Translations under genes and position numbers: made by a program
The notes under the pieces: generated by a model
The model's input: only the letters and a program-made list of their open reading frames with translations
The model's database searches: none
Told to the model about the DNA's origin: nothing
From: Pseudomonas brassicacearum subsp. brassicacearum
GTDB lineage: Bacteria; Pseudomonadota; Gammaproteobacteria; Pseudomonadales; Pseudomonadaceae
Assembly: GCF_008801605.1 (NCBI RefSeq)
Contig: NZ_VZPJ01000001.1
Span: forward strand, 1,215,704-1,279,703
Length of the DNA stretch: 64,000 nt
Reading direction: 5' to 3'
Shown here: in pieces, positions 1 through 8,680 of the stretch
Numbering within the stretch: the stretch's first letter is position 1
How the letters are laid out: each line of letters starts with the position of its first letter

Positions 1-9
1 CGCAAGCTG

Positions 10-2727
10 ATGAACCGCCAGATCACTGCCTCGACCTGCTGTTATTGCGGGGTCGGTTGCGGCGTCCTGATCGAGCATGACGGCGAGCGCATCCTCGGCG
101 TCAGCGGCGATCCCGCCCATCCGGCCAACTTTGGCAAACTGTGCAGCAAGGGCTCGACCCTGCACCTGACCGGCGACCTCGCCGCACGCGCGCTCTACCC
201 CGAACTGCGCCTGGGCAAAGGACTGGCCCGGGCCCGTACCGACTGGGACAGCGCCCTGGATCACGCCGCCAGCGTCTTCGCCGAGACCATCACCGAGCAC
301 GGCCCGGACAGCGTGGCGTTCTACATCTCCGGCCAATTGCTGACCGAGGACTACTACGCCTTCAACAAGCTCGCCCGGGCATTGGTGGGCACCAATAATA
401 TCGACAGCAATTCGCGGCTGTGCATGTCCTCCGCCGTGGTGGGCTACAAGCGCAGCCTCGGCGCCGACGCCCCGCCCTGCAGCTACGAAGACCTGGAGTT
501 GAGCGACTGCGTGATGATCGTCGGCAGTAACATGGCCTACGCCCATCCCATCCTCTTTCGCCGTCTCGAAGAGGCGAAATCCCGTCGACCGCAGATGAAA
601 ATCATCGTCATCGACCCCCGGCGCACCGACACTTGCGATCTGGCAGACCTGCACCTGGCGATCCTGCCGGGCACCGATGTCGCCTTGTTCCATGGGATTT
701 TGCACCTGCTGCTGTGGGAAGACTGGATCGACCGCGACTTCATCAAGGCCCACACCGAAGGCCTGGCGGAGCTGAAAAACCTGGTGCGCGATTACACCCC
801 GAGCATGGTCGCCCAGCTGTGCGGCATCAGTGTCGAACAACTGCATCAGTGCGCCGAATGGGTCGGCACCTCGCCAAGCTTCCTGTCGTTGTGGTGCATG
901 GGTTTGAACCAGTCCACCGCCGGTAGCGCGAAAAACAGCGCCCTGATCAACCTGCACCTGGCCACCGGGCAGATCGGCCGTCCAGGTGCGGGGCCGTTCT
1001 CGCTGACCGGTCAACCCAACGCCATGGGCGGACGGGAAACCGGCAGCCTGTCGAACCTGCTGCCGGGCCATCGCGAAGCCGCCAACCCGGAACATCGTGC
1101 CGAAGTCGCCCACTACTGGGGCGTCGAGCAACTGCCCGCCACCGCTGGCTTGAGCGCCATCGAGCTGTTCGAGCAGGTTCGCAGCGGCAAGATCAAGGCC
1201 TTGTGGATCGCCTGTACCAACCCTGCCCAATCGATGCCGGACCAGACCGCGGTACGTGAAGCCCTGCAAGCCTGCCCGTTCGTGGTGTTGCAGGAAGCGT
1301 TCCGGACCACCGAAACCGCCGCGTTTGCCGACCTGCTGCTGCCAGCGGCCAGTTGGGGCGAGAAAGAAGGTTCGGTGACCAACTCCGAACGGCGCATTTC
1401 CCACGTCCGCCGGGCCATCGGCGCACCGGGTGAAGCACGGCCGGACTGGGCAATCACGGTAGATTTCGCACAACGCCTGGAAAAACACCTGCGCCCGAGC
1501 CAACCCAGCCTGTTCGCCTTTGAAAGCCCGGCCCAACTCTTCGATGAATACAAACAGCTGACCCGTGGCCGCGACCTGGACTTGTCCGGCATCAGCCATG
1601 CCCTGATCGACCAACTCGGCCCTCAGCAATGGCCTTTCCCGGACGGCGCCACGGTCGGGACGGCGCGCCTGTACGTGGACGGAATTTTTCCTACTGACAG
1701 CGGCCGGGCGCGGTTTGTGGCCGACCCCTATCGCGCCGCCAAGGAACTGCGTGACGCCCGCTACCCGTTGACCCTGAACACCGGCCGCCTGCGGGACCAA
1801 TGGCACGGCATGAGCCGTACCGGTACCGCCGCGCAGTTGTTTGGTCATGTGAACGAAGCGGTCCTCAGCCTGCACCCCGACGAACTGCAACGCCATCGCC
1901 TGCAAGCGGGCGACCTGGTCAGCCTCAAGAGCCGTCGCGGCAGCGTGATCGTGGCCGTGGACAGCGACGACAGCGTACGGCCCGGCCAGGCGTTCCTGCC
2001 CATGCACTGGGGCGACCGGTTCCTCAAGGGCGGCGTGAATACCCTGACGCAACCGGCCTTCGATCCCTTGTCGAAACAACCGGAACTCAAGCACAGCGGC
2101 GTACGCCTGGAACCGGTAAACCTGCCTTGGCAGCTTTTCGCCTTGATCGAAGGCGATGTTCAACAGCATCTGGAGGCCCTGCGCCCCCTGTGCGAGGCGT
2201 TTTCCTACGTCAGCCTGAGCCTGACTGGCCGTGAGCGTCCCGCGCTGCTGATTCGCGCTGCCAGCGCTGTCGCCCCCGAACCGCAACTGCTCCAGGCCAT
2301 TGATGAACAATTGGGCCTGATCGATGGGCCGGTGCTGGCCTACGACGATCCGCGTCGCTCCATCGGTAAGCGGGTGCGCATCGAAAACGGCCGCATCACC
2401 GCCATTCGCCTGGCCGGCGAAACTCTGGCCCGGCACTGGTTGCAGAACCTGTGGCTGGAAGGTCGTGCCGATGAACAACTGCGGCGCTGGCTGCTGGCGC
2501 CTTTGAGCGCGCCGCCGGGCAATGTCGGCGCCGCAACGGGTGGCAGTAAAACGCTGTGCAACTGCATGAACGTCAGCCAGCGTGCGATCTGCGCAGGCAT
2601 TGAACGCGGCCTGGACTTGCAGGGGCTCAAACAGGAGCTGGGCTGTGGCACGCAATGCGGCTCCTGCGTACCGGAAATCAAGCGCCTGCTGGTTGCCACT
2701 GCGCAACCGCTGGCGGCTATCTCGTGA
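10..2727 (+). CDS. nasA: Assimilatory nitrate reductase, molybdopterin catalytic subunit with C-terminal [2Fe-2S] domain
   Basis: Reduces nitrate to nitrite in the cytoplasm for nitrogen assimilation. The N-terminus carries the [4Fe-4S] cysteine set C10, C13, C17 and C45 of the molybdopterin oxidoreductase superfamily, followed by the bis-MGD catalytic body and a dinucleotide-binding domain around residues 580-690. The last ~60 residues hold a CxC...CxxC BFD-like [2Fe-2S] domain (LCNCMN, CGTQCGSC), a known extension of some NasA proteins that probably serves in electron entry. The 905-residue length fits this fused form. The start lies 9 bases from the window edge and has no visible ribosome site; TGATG suggests overlap with an upstream stop, and a nirBD partner would be expected there. 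The next gene, cobA, makes sirohaem precursor for nitrite reductase, which supports the assimilatory role. Confidence 0.9.
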   Translation: MNRQITASTCCYCGVGCGVLIEHDGERILGVSGDPAHPANFGKLCSKGSTLHLTGDLAARALYPELRLGKGLARARTDWDSALDHAASVFAETITEHGPDSVAFYISGQLLTEDYYAFNKLARALVGTNNIDSNSRLCMSSAVVGYKRSLGADAPPCSYEDLELSDCVMIVGSNMAYAHPILFRRLEEAKSRRPQMKIIVIDPRRTDTCDLADLHLAILPGTDVALFHGILHLLLWEDWIDRDFIKAHTEGLAELKNLVRDYTPSMVAQLCGISVEQLHQCAEWVGTSPSFLSLWCMGLNQSTAGSAKNSALINLHLATGQIGRPGAGPFSLTGQPNAMGGRETGSLSNLLPGHREAANPEHRAEVAHYWGVEQLPATAGLSAIELFEQVRSGKIKALWIACTNPAQSMPDQTAVREALQACPFVVLQEAFRTTETAAFADLLLPAASWGEKEGSVTNSERRISHVRRAIGAPGEARPDWAITVDFAQRLEKHLRPSQPSLFAFESPAQLFDEYKQLTRGRDLDLSGISHALIDQLGPQQWPFPDGATVGTARLYVDGIFPTDSGRARFVADPYRAAKELRDARYPLTLNTGRLRDQWHGMSRTGTAAQLFGHVNEAVLSLHPDELQRHRLQAGDLVSLKSRRGSVIVAVDSDDSVRPGQAFLPMHWGDRFLKGGVNTLTQPAFDPLSKQPELKHSGVRLEPVNLPWQLFALIEGDVQQHLEALRPLCEAFSYVSLSLTGRERPALLIRAASAVAPEPQLLQAIDEQLGLIDGPVLAYDDPRRSIGKRVRIENGRITAIRLAGETLARHWLQNLWLEGRADEQLRRWLLAPLSAPPGNVGAATGGSKTLCNCMNVSQRAICAGIERGLDLQGLKQELGCGTQCGSCVPEIKRLLVATAQPLAAIS

Positions 2728-2737
2728 GGAAAACACT

Positions 2738-3493
2738 ATGAACGCAAAAGTCTGGCTGGTGGGTGCAGGTCCTGGTGACCCTGAATTGCTGACCCTCAAA
2801 GCCGTGCGCGCCTTGGGCGAAGCCGACGTGGTGCTGATCGACGATCTGGTCAACGCCGCGGTGCTGGAACATTGCCCCGACGCGCGCATCATTGCCGTGG
2901 GCAAGCGCGGCGGCTGCCGCTCCACGCCCCAGGCCTTTATCCATCGCCTGATGCTGCGCTATGCCCGCCAGGGCAAATGCGTGGTGCGTCTCAAGGGTGG
3001 CGACCCATGCATCTTCGGCCGCGGCGGTGAAGAGGCGCAGTGGCTGCGCGAGCAGGGTGTCGAAGTGGAGATGGTCAATGGCATCACCGCCGGCCTCGCG
3101 GGGGCGACCCAGTGCGATATTCCACTGACCCTGCGCGGGATTGCCCGGGGCGTGACGCTGGTGACGGCCCACACCCAGGATGGCAGCAGCCTGAACTGGC
3201 AAGCCTTGGCGCAAAGCGGCACGACGCTGGTGGTGTACATGGGTGTGGCGAAACTGAGCGAAATTCGCGAACAGTTGCTGGCCGGTGGCCTGGCCGCGAA
3301 CACGCCTGTCGCCATGATCGAAAATGCGTCCCTGCCCCATCAACGTGACTGCCGCAGCGACCTGGCCTCGATGGACGCCGATGCCAGCACCTTTCAACTC
3401 AAGAGCCCGGCGATCCTGGTGATTGGCGCGGTGGCCGGTGCTGCCGAACTGGCCACCTCCCCGTCTGCCTGGGTCCAGGTTTCAGCCCTCTGA
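2738..3493 (+). CDS. cobA: Uroporphyrinogen-III C-methyltransferase (SUMT)
   Basis: Transfers two methyl groups from SAM to uroporphyrinogen III, giving precorrin-2 for sirohaem and cobalamin. The start of the 251-residue product has the family glycine motif GAGPGDPELLTLKA, and a second signature follows (RLKGGDPCIFGRGGEE, about residue 85). The chosen ATG has GAGGA 7 bases upstream and lies 10 bases after the nasA stop. The frame stays open further upstream, but that stretch is inside nasA. Co-transcription with nasA links it to sirohaem supply for nitrite reductase. A REPIN follows 17 bases after the stop. Confidence 0.93.
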   Translation: MNAKVWLVGAGPGDPELLTLKAVRALGEADVVLIDDLVNAAVLEHCPDARIIAVGKRGGCRSTPQAFIHRLMLRYARQGKCVVRLKGGDPCIFGRGGEEAQWLREQGVEVEMVNGITAGLAGATQCDIPLTLRGIARGVTLVTAHTQDGSSLNWQALAQSGTTLVVYMGVAKLSEIREQLLAGGLAANTPVAMIENASLPHQRDCRSDLASMDADASTFQLKSPAILVIGAVAGAAELATSPSAWVQVSAL

Positions 3494-3510
3494 CATAGAC
3501 CCCCTACCAG

Positions 3511-3599
3511 TGTGGGAGCGAGCTTGCTCGCGATGGCGGTGTATCAGCAGCCTGGATGGTGACTGACACACAGCAATCGCGAGCAAGCTCGCTCCCACA
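3511..3599. repeat. REPIN (inverted REP pair), GCGAGC subtype
   Basis: Two REP palindromes in inverted orientation (TGTGGGAGCGAGCTTGCTCG at the left, its near mirror at the right) enclose a spacer of about 40 bases. Such REP doublets are typical of intergenic DNA in the P. fluorescens group. This copy follows cobA and may also act as a transcript-end structure. Confidence 0.9.
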
Positions 3600-3641
3600 A
3601 TGGGATCTGAGTTCGACCGGGAGAACCAGACCGGCTGTTAG

Positions 3642-3990
3642 GCCGCCTCGCTTTTGATTTTGATCTGGGACGCCCCGTTAACCACGCTGGCCGAACGCAG
3701 GCATTGCGCAGTGGGCAACCCGGCATGGATGCCGGGTTAGCCGCGCTGGGCCATGGATGGCCCTTCGCGGCGGGCCCACGGAGCAATGCCGGAGTGAGGG
3801 CATGCCGAGCCTAAGCGAGGCACCGAGTGGTGGGGCAAGCCTTTTTTGCTTACTTTTTTTGGCGTCTGAAAAAAAGTGAGCCGCCGTAAGGGCGGAACCC
3901 TAAGTAGCCGTTACCGCAGCAATGGATATGTACCCGGTCATGCCGTCAGACCGCCATCGCGCAGCAATGGATATGCACCCAATCAAACCG
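3642..3990. repeat. Palindrome-rich dispersed intergenic element
   Basis: No gene is seen here. The segment is a chain of hairpins: AACCCGGCATGGATGCCGGGTT at 3717-3738 in two halves around ATGG, GGGCCATGGATGGCCC at 3749-3764, and a T-rich/A-rich pair flanking GGCGTC at 3845-3880. A 20-base direct repeat, GCAGCAATGGATATG followed by T/C-ACCC, occurs at 3916-3935 and 3961-3980. I recall such blocks as dispersed repeats between genes of fluorescent pseudomonads. Copy number was not checked. Confidence 0.6.
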
Positions 3991-4037
3991 CCACCGTAAA
4001 CTATTTCCCCGCTGATTTTCATAAATCCCAGGCAAAG

Positions 4038-4063
4038 AAAAGCCCGGCCTAGGCCGGGCTTTT
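4038..4063 (-). terminator. Rho-independent terminator of oprF
   Basis: A perfect palindrome AGCCCGGCCTAGGCCGGGCT is flanked by A and T runs on both sides. It lies 18 bases beyond the oprF stop, so it is well placed to end the oprF transcript; the symmetry would also stop reads from the other direction. Confidence 0.9.
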
Positions 4064-4080
4064 CCAAAGCTGTGGGCTAA

Positions 4081-5115
4081 TTACTTAGCTTGGGCTTCAA
4101 CCTGCGCTTCTACGCGACGGTTAACTGCACGACCAGCTTCAGTGGCGTTGTCAGCAACTGGGCGGGATTCGCCGTAGCCAACAGACTGAACGCGGGACGA
4201 TTCAACACCGTACTGGTTGGTCAGAACTTGCTTAACGGCGTTTGCACGACGCTCAGACAGTTTCTGGTTGTAAGCGTCAGGACCGACGGAGTCAGTGTGA
4301 CCTTCAACAGTGGTGCTGGTGGATGGGTACTGCTTCATGAAGTCAGCCAGGTTCTTGATGTCGCCGTAGCTGTTAGGCTTGACAACCGACTTGTCGAAGT
4401 CGAACTTCACGTCCAGCTCAACACGTACGACTTCAGCAACAGCTGGGCAGCCATCAGCGTCAACGGTTACGTTGGCTGGGGTGTCAGGGCACTTGTCGAC
4501 GTTGTCGCACACGCCATCGTTGTCGCTGTCGGAGCAGACTTCAGCCGGAGCTGGAACTGGAGCAGCAGCAGGCTTGGAGCCGCCACCGAAGTTCACACCG
4601 ATACCGACGCTTGGAGCCCACTCGGTGTCGCCCTGGTCGATGTTGTACTGAGCTTCAACGCCAGCACGGGCGTAGAAGTTCTCGGTGAAGTACAGCTTGG
4701 CGCCGCCGCCAACGTTGGCGAAGGTGGAACGGTTACGGCCGTTGCTGCCATTCTGGTCGATGCTCTGGTCGGAGAAACCGGCCGAAACGTATGGACGCAG
4801 CATGTCGCCTGGGTTGTTGAAGTGGTACAGAGCGTCCAGAGCGGTGTTGGCGCCTTTGACGTTGGTGCCGTCGTCAGTACGGGCGTTGTGCACTTCGTCG
4901 TAGGCCAGACGCAGTTCAACGTCGTCGGTCAGGAAGTAACCAACCGAACCGCCGAACAGGTTGCCGTTGTTCTTGAAGTTACGAGCGCTGTCGAATTGTT
5001 CTTTCTTGGCGAAGCCTTCGATTTCAACTGCGCCTTGGCCTTGTGCCAGAGCGCCGAACGAAGTGGCAGCAATCAAAGAACCAATGGCAAAGCCCAAGGT
5101 GTTTTTCAGTTTCAT
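4081..5115 (-). CDS. oprF: Major outer-membrane porin OprF (OmpA family)
   Basis: Outer-membrane porin that also ties the membrane to peptidoglycan. The order in the 344-residue chain is: signal peptide (about 1-24, ending ALAQG); an N-terminal beta-barrel to about residue 180; a Pro/Ala hinge; a cysteine-bearing acidic segment (VCSDSDNDGVCDNVDKCPDT), the usual OprF linker; and a C-terminal OmpA peptidoglycan-binding domain with the EGHTDSVG signature. It lies downstream of sigX in the known Pseudomonas arrangement and ends at a strong terminator. Codons are strongly biased to those of highly expressed genes, in contrast to its neighbours, as expected for an abundant protein. The start has GGGGA about 9 bases upstream. 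Confidence 0.97.
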   Translation of the reverse strand: MKLKNTLGFAIGSLIAATSFGALAQGQGAVEIEGFAKKEQFDSARNFKNNGNLFGGSVGYFLTDDVELRLAYDEVHNARTDDGTNVKGANTALDALYHFNNPGDMLRPYVSAGFSDQSIDQNGSNGRNRSTFANVGGGAKLYFTENFYARAGVEAQYNIDQGDTEWAPSVGIGVNFGGGSKPAAAPVPAPAEVCSDSDNDGVCDNVDKCPDTPANVTVDADGCPAVAEVVRVELDVKFDFDKSVVKPNSYGDIKNLADFMKQYPSTSTTVEGHTDSVGPDAYNQKLSERRANAVKQVLTNQYGVESSRVQSVGYGESRPVADNATEAGRAVNRRVEAQVEAQAK

Positions 5116-5146
5116 CCGTTAAATCCCCATCTGGTGATTGTGAAGC

Positions 5147-5196
5147 AGTCCCGCAAACCGGGGGACAACTCGGCGGCAAGTCTAACAGAACTTGCC
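5147..5196. other. Two hairpins in the sigX-oprF intergenic region
   Basis: GGCAAGT and ACTTGCC (5175-5196) form a 7-bp stem, and GTCCC/GGGGAC (about 5148-5166) a second one. Neither is followed by a T run, so a partial attenuator or mRNA-processing role between sigX and oprF is only a possibility. The sequence shows structure but no defined function. Confidence 0.4.
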
Positions 5197-5223
5197 TACA
5201 CGTAAGAGATATTTGCGCCGAAC

Positions 5224-5814
5224 TTAAGTTTCAGCAATGCCTGCAAATTTCTCACGCAATTTGTCAAGAGCGCGCTTGTAACGCATTTTTGTCGCGCTCA
5301 AACCCATATGCATTATGTCTGCGATCTCCTGGAATTCCAGCTCTGCGACAAATCGTAGCACCAGAATTTCCCGATCGATCGGGTTCACATAGACCAGCCA
5401 GCGATCGAGTCCCCCCTTCTCCTCGGGCTTGGGCGCCTTATCTTCCGACGCTTCCTCCAGAGGATCCAGGCTCAAAGCGTCCATCAAGCGACGCTTTCGC
5501 CGTTCCTTGCGATACTGCGTGATGCATTCGTTGTAGGTGATGCTGTAGAGCCAGGTCTTGAACTTCGATTTCCCCTCGAAGTTCTTCAACCCATACAGCA
5601 CCTTCAACATCACCTCCTGACAGACATCGTCAGCATCGCGATCGTTCCCAAGATATCGTGCACAAACGTTAAATAATGTTCTCTGGTAGCGGCGCATCAA
5701 TTCTTCATAGGCGCGCGTTACGTGAAACAGCTCGGTATGCGCGCGCGCGACCAACTCCTCATCGGAGAGATCACGGGGGTCGTAGCGCGTAGATAGCGAT
5801 TGGGGTTTGTTCAA
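5224..5814 (-). CDS. sigX: ECF sigma factor SigX
   Basis: Extracytoplasmic-function sigma factor that directs transcription of oprF and of envelope and fatty-acid genes in Pseudomonas. Region 2 is visible around residues 25-95 (DRDADDVCQEVMLKVLYGL, then FKTWLYSITYNECI) and region 4 near the C-terminus (ELEFQEIADIMHMGLSATKM). The 196-residue length is normal. The start codon is TTG: the first ATG falls inside region 2 (MRRYQ), so a non-ATG start is needed, and MNKPQSLSTRYDP matches the family N-terminus as I remember it. The ribosome site is weak. No anti-sigma gene adjoins it; in known species activation is tied to membrane state through CmpX and others. Confidence 0.95.
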   Translation of the reverse strand: MNKPQSLSTRYDPRDLSDEELVARAHTELFHVTRAYEELMRRYQRTLFNVCARYLGNDRDADDVCQEVMLKVLYGLKNFEGKSKFKTWLYSITYNECITQYRKERRKRRLMDALSLDPLEEASEDKAPKPEEKGGLDRWLVYVNPIDREILVLRFVAELEFQEIADIMHMGLSATKMRYKRALDKLREKFAGIAET

Positions 5815-5905
5815 AACAAGTCGGGCCGACAGTCTAGGTCAATGTGCGCCGCAGCCTGCGATAGCAGGCATTTTGCGGCGGCATACATTAGCAGGGTTTG
5901 CCGGG

Positions 5906-6730
5906 TTAGCGGCTACTCACATGCTGTTCCAGCAGGATCCGATTGGAAAGCGACACCAGCTCGCCCTCCTCGGTCAGCAATGTGGTCTTCACCGTGCCAA
6001 TCTCTTCGATCTGGCCTTCGACCTCGCCAACACGCACTTGTTGCCCAACCTCATACAATTCACGCACATAGATTCCCGCCAGGATCTGACCGGCGATTTC
6101 ACGACTCCCCAATCCCATTGCCAGCGCAACCGCCAGACCAACGGTAATCAAAACGATCACGATCACGTGGTTGAGCAGGTCAGTCTTGACCTCCAACTGG
6201 CTGATCGCCACCGAAATACTGATGATGATCACCAGGCCCTGAGCAATTCGCCCTACGCCAGCGGCGTAGTCCAGCCCAACGCCCTCGGCCGCGCCGCGCA
6301 CCAGCCCATTGGCCAGTTGCGCCAGCAGAACGCCGACCAGCAACACCAGCGCAGCACCAAAAACCTTCGGCAAATACAATGCGAGCATATCGAGCGTAGC
6401 CGAAACTCGCTCAAGGCCAAGGGATTCTGCTGCCGAAACCAGGAAAATCAGCAATACGAACCAATACACGATCTTGCCGACCAGGGTCGAGATCGGTACC
6501 TGGATGCCACCACGGGACAGCAACTTGGTCAGGCCGGTGCCGCCCATCAGGCGATCGAGGCCCAGCTTGGCAAGCAGCTTGGACAGCAGCGTGTCCAGCA
6601 GCTTGGCCACGACAAAGCCCAACAGCAGTACCACCAGGGCGCCGAAGAGGTTGGGGATGAAGTTAGCTACTTTGGTCCACAACGCAGTCATCGCCGTGAC
6701 GAGGCTCTGGGTCCAGAGATCAAGTTCCAT
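5906..6730 (-). CDS. cmpX: Small-conductance mechanosensitive ion channel CmpX
   Basis: Inner-membrane MscS-like channel. Hydrophobic segments occur at about residues 15-40, 75-100, 115-140 and 155-180, followed by the conserved MscS beta-domain (SREIAGQILAGIYVRELYEVG, then VRVGEVEGQIEEIGT). I chose the ATG at 6730, two bases past the crfX stop; an in-frame TTG 6 bases upstream would add two residues. The protein is 274 residues. In P. aeruginosa and P. fluorescens cmpX sits directly before sigX and its loss raises SigX activity (family knowledge). The same order here supports the name. Confidence 0.93.
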   Translation of the reverse strand: MELDLWTQSLVTAMTALWTKVANFIPNLFGALVVLLLGFVVAKLLDTLLSKLLAKLGLDRLMGGTGLTKLLSRGGIQVPISTLVGKIVYWFVLLIFLVSAAESLGLERVSATLDMLALYLPKVFGAALVLLVGVLLAQLANGLVRGAAEGVGLDYAAGVGRIAQGLVIIISISVAISQLEVKTDLLNHVIVIVLITVGLAVALAMGLGSREIAGQILAGIYVRELYEVGQQVRVGEVEGQIEEIGTVKTTLLTEEGELVSLSNRILLEQHVSSR

Positions 6731-6732
6731 AT

Positions 6733-6978
6733 TCAATCAGCCTTATCAGCGGTGCGAGTAACAGGTTTACGGCGGGAAACCGGCGAGAGATGGGCCGATC
6801 CGTTATTCAGGGCGATCATCAGCGCGGGCAACCAGCGGCCCAGCAGGCTGAACAGATCACCTGCGCCGACCTGGCGGTTGGCGGTTTTCAGTACACGTCC
6901 CAGGCATGCATCGTCGTCCCGGCTGGACGGCGAAGCCTTGAGCATGTCGCGCAAAGACTGTTCAAACGGATCGTGCAT
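6733..6978 (-). CDS. crfX: Small conserved protein CrfX
   Basis: An 81-residue soluble protein with a polar N-terminus (MHDPFEQSLRDMLKASPSS) and a short hydrophobic patch (LGRWLPALMIALNN). No domain is known to me. The ATG at 6978 has AGAGG 7 bases upstream and is preferred over an in-frame GTG two codons earlier. It lies between cmaX and cmpX exactly as in the described cmaX-crfX-cmpX-sigX-oprF cluster, and its stop is 2 bases from the cmpX start, so the two are translationally close. Function unknown; the name rests on position and size. Confidence 0.85.
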   Translation of the reverse strand: MHDPFEQSLRDMLKASPSSRDDDACLGRVLKTANRQVGAGDLFSLLGRWLPALMIALNNGSAHLSPVSRRKPVTRTADKAD

Positions 6979-7041
6979 ACGCACCTCTCGTGATGTCTGT
7001 GGAAGACGCGATCAAATTTCGTCGGGTCACATGAAACCCCA

Positions 7042-8037
7042 TCACACCCAGCGCAAACGACGGAACAACCACCACTGCCCCAGCGCCACGCAGATCATCA
7101 GCAGGCAGGCGACCATGAAACCGTAGGGGCTTGCGGAAAACGGAATGCCGCCGACATTGATACCCAGAAGGCCGGTGAGAAAACTCATCGGCAGGAAAAT
7201 CCCGGTGACGATACCGAAGCGGTACATGGTGCGGTTCATGCGCACCGAAAGGCGCCGGTCTTCGGCCTCCAGCACAAGCCCCACGCGCTCTCGGGTCAAT
7301 TCCAGCTCCTCGAGGTAACGGGTCAGGCTGTTGTTCAATTCGTTCCAGTAGTCGCCGTCATCGTCGCAAAACCATGGCAGTTTGAGCCGCGTCATCTGGC
7401 CGAAGATGTCCCGCTGTGGCGCCAGGAATCGCTTGAGCCCGGCAGCCCTTCGACGGATGTGCAAAATGGCGTCGTGCTCAGGGGTATACCGTTCGTCGGT
7501 ATCGAGTTTTTCTTCCTCGGTATCGACGATTTCGGAGAGGCAGGTGACCAGGTCCTGCACCTTATTGGTGAGGTATTGCGCCATGTAGAGGATGAGTTCG
7601 GACGCCGTTTTCGGACCCTTGCCCTCGGCCAGCTGCGCCAGCAGCTCATCGGTGGCGCGCAACGGACGCAGGCGCAGGGAGATCACCCGCTGGGCAGACG
7701 CAAAGATCCGTACCGACACCATGTCTTCAGGCTCGGCACCCGGGTTGAGGTTGATCCCCCGCAGGAACAGCAGCAGTTCGGCGTTGGGCAACGGCAACAA
7801 GCGCGGCCGGGTGTTCTCTTCGAGCAGCAAGTCGCAGTTGAATTCGCTCAGGCCGCTGGATTTGCGCAGCCAGGTGTGGGTTTGCGGATGACTGCGATCC
7901 CAGTGCAGCCACAGGCTTTCATGGGCCTGCAACTGCAAATCGTCCAGTTCGGTCCGGGCTATGGAACGCGCGCCGCCTTTACCGTCCAGCACCAGGGCAT
8001 GCACCAGCCCCCATTGCGCGTTTTCTTCCTCGAACAT
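7042..8037 (-). CDS. cmaX: CorA/ZntB-type divalent cation transporter CmaX
   Basis: Inner-membrane cation transporter of the CorA superfamily. A long cytoplasmic N-terminal region with helices (about residues 130-270) precedes two C-terminal membrane segments. The loop signature reads GIN (LTGLLGINVGG) rather than the GMN of magnesium CorA, which is the ZntB pattern, so zinc or a wider range of cations is likely. The ATG at 8037 has AAGGG 6 bases upstream; an ATG two codons earlier overlaps that ribosome site and is less likely. The product is 331 residues. It is the first gene of the envelope-stress cluster leading to oprF. Confidence 0.9.
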   Translation of the reverse strand: MFEEENAQWGLVHALVLDGKGGARSIARTELDDLQLQAHESLWLHWDRSHPQTHTWLRKSSGLSEFNCDLLLEENTRPRLLPLPNAELLLFLRGINLNPGAEPEDMVSVRIFASAQRVISLRLRPLRATDELLAQLAEGKGPKTASELILYMAQYLTNKVQDLVTCLSEIVDTEEEKLDTDERYTPEHDAILHIRRRAAGLKRFLAPQRDIFGQMTRLKLPWFCDDDGDYWNELNNSLTRYLEELELTRERVGLVLEAEDRRLSVRMNRTMYRFGIVTGIFLPMSFLTGLLGINVGGIPFSASPYGFMVACLLMICVALGQWWLFRRLRWV

Positions 8038-8062
8038 CCTCATCCCTTATGGCTGTACTGCT

Positions 8063-8554
8063 TCATTCAGGCATTTTCAGCGGGCTTGGCGAGACGATTA
8101 CGCCGTTATTGTCCGCATAGACATACTCGCCCGGGCGAAACGTCACGCCGGCAAAGGTCACCGGCACATTGAGCTCGCCGACGCCACGCCGGTCGGTCTT
8201 CATCGGGTGACTGGCCAGGGCCTGAACCCCGAGGTCCGTCTGGGCGATGATGTCGACGTCGCGGATGCAACCGTAGACCACCAGCCCTTCCCAGCCGTTT
8301 TTCGCGGCTTTTTCCGCCAGCATGTCCCCCAGCAGCGCCCGACGCAGGGAACCGCCGCCATCGACCACCAGCACCTTGCCGTTGCCCTTGAGTTCAACCT
8401 GCTCCTTGACCCGCGAGTTGTCCTCGAAGCACTTGATGGTCACGATTTCGCCGCCGAAGGAATCGCGGCCGCCGAAATTGCTGAACATCGGCTCCAACAC
8501 CTGTACCAGTTCCGGGTAGGCGTCGCACAGGTCGGGCGTGAGGTAATGGTTCAT
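8063..8554 (-). CDS. rraA: RraA-like protein / 4-hydroxy-4-methyl-2-oxoglutarate aldolase family
   Basis: A 163-residue member of the RraA/HMG-aldolase family. The core [21 protein letters not shown] and the YGCIRDVD motif contain the Arg-Asp pair used for metal and substrate binding in the aldolases. In gamma-proteobacteria the same family binds RNase E; Pseudomonas copies were once labelled menG. Sequence alone does not decide between the two roles. The ATG at 8554 has AGGAG 9 bases upstream; the frame extends 25 codons further without a good ribosome site. It follows the cmaX region on the same strand in the order seen in P. aeruginosa (rraA, cmaX, crfX). Confidence 0.85.
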   Translation of the reverse strand: MNHYLTPDLCDAYPELVQVLEPMFSNFGGRDSFGGEIVTIKCFEDNSRVKEQVELKGNGKVLVVDGGGSLRRALLGDMLAEKAAKNGWEGLVVYGCIRDVDIIAQTDLGVQALASHPMKTDRRGVGELNVPVTFAGVTFRPGEYVYADNNGVIVSPSPLKMPE

Positions 8555-8680
8555 CGAACAACTCCTGAAAGGCTGGAACGTCGGACTGAATGAGCAACCG
8601 TTTGTGACTGGAACCGCTTGAAGCGTCATATCTTAGCCGCAAGCCGACCAGAGCGAAATGCCCTTGTCAGAGCCTTCGCC

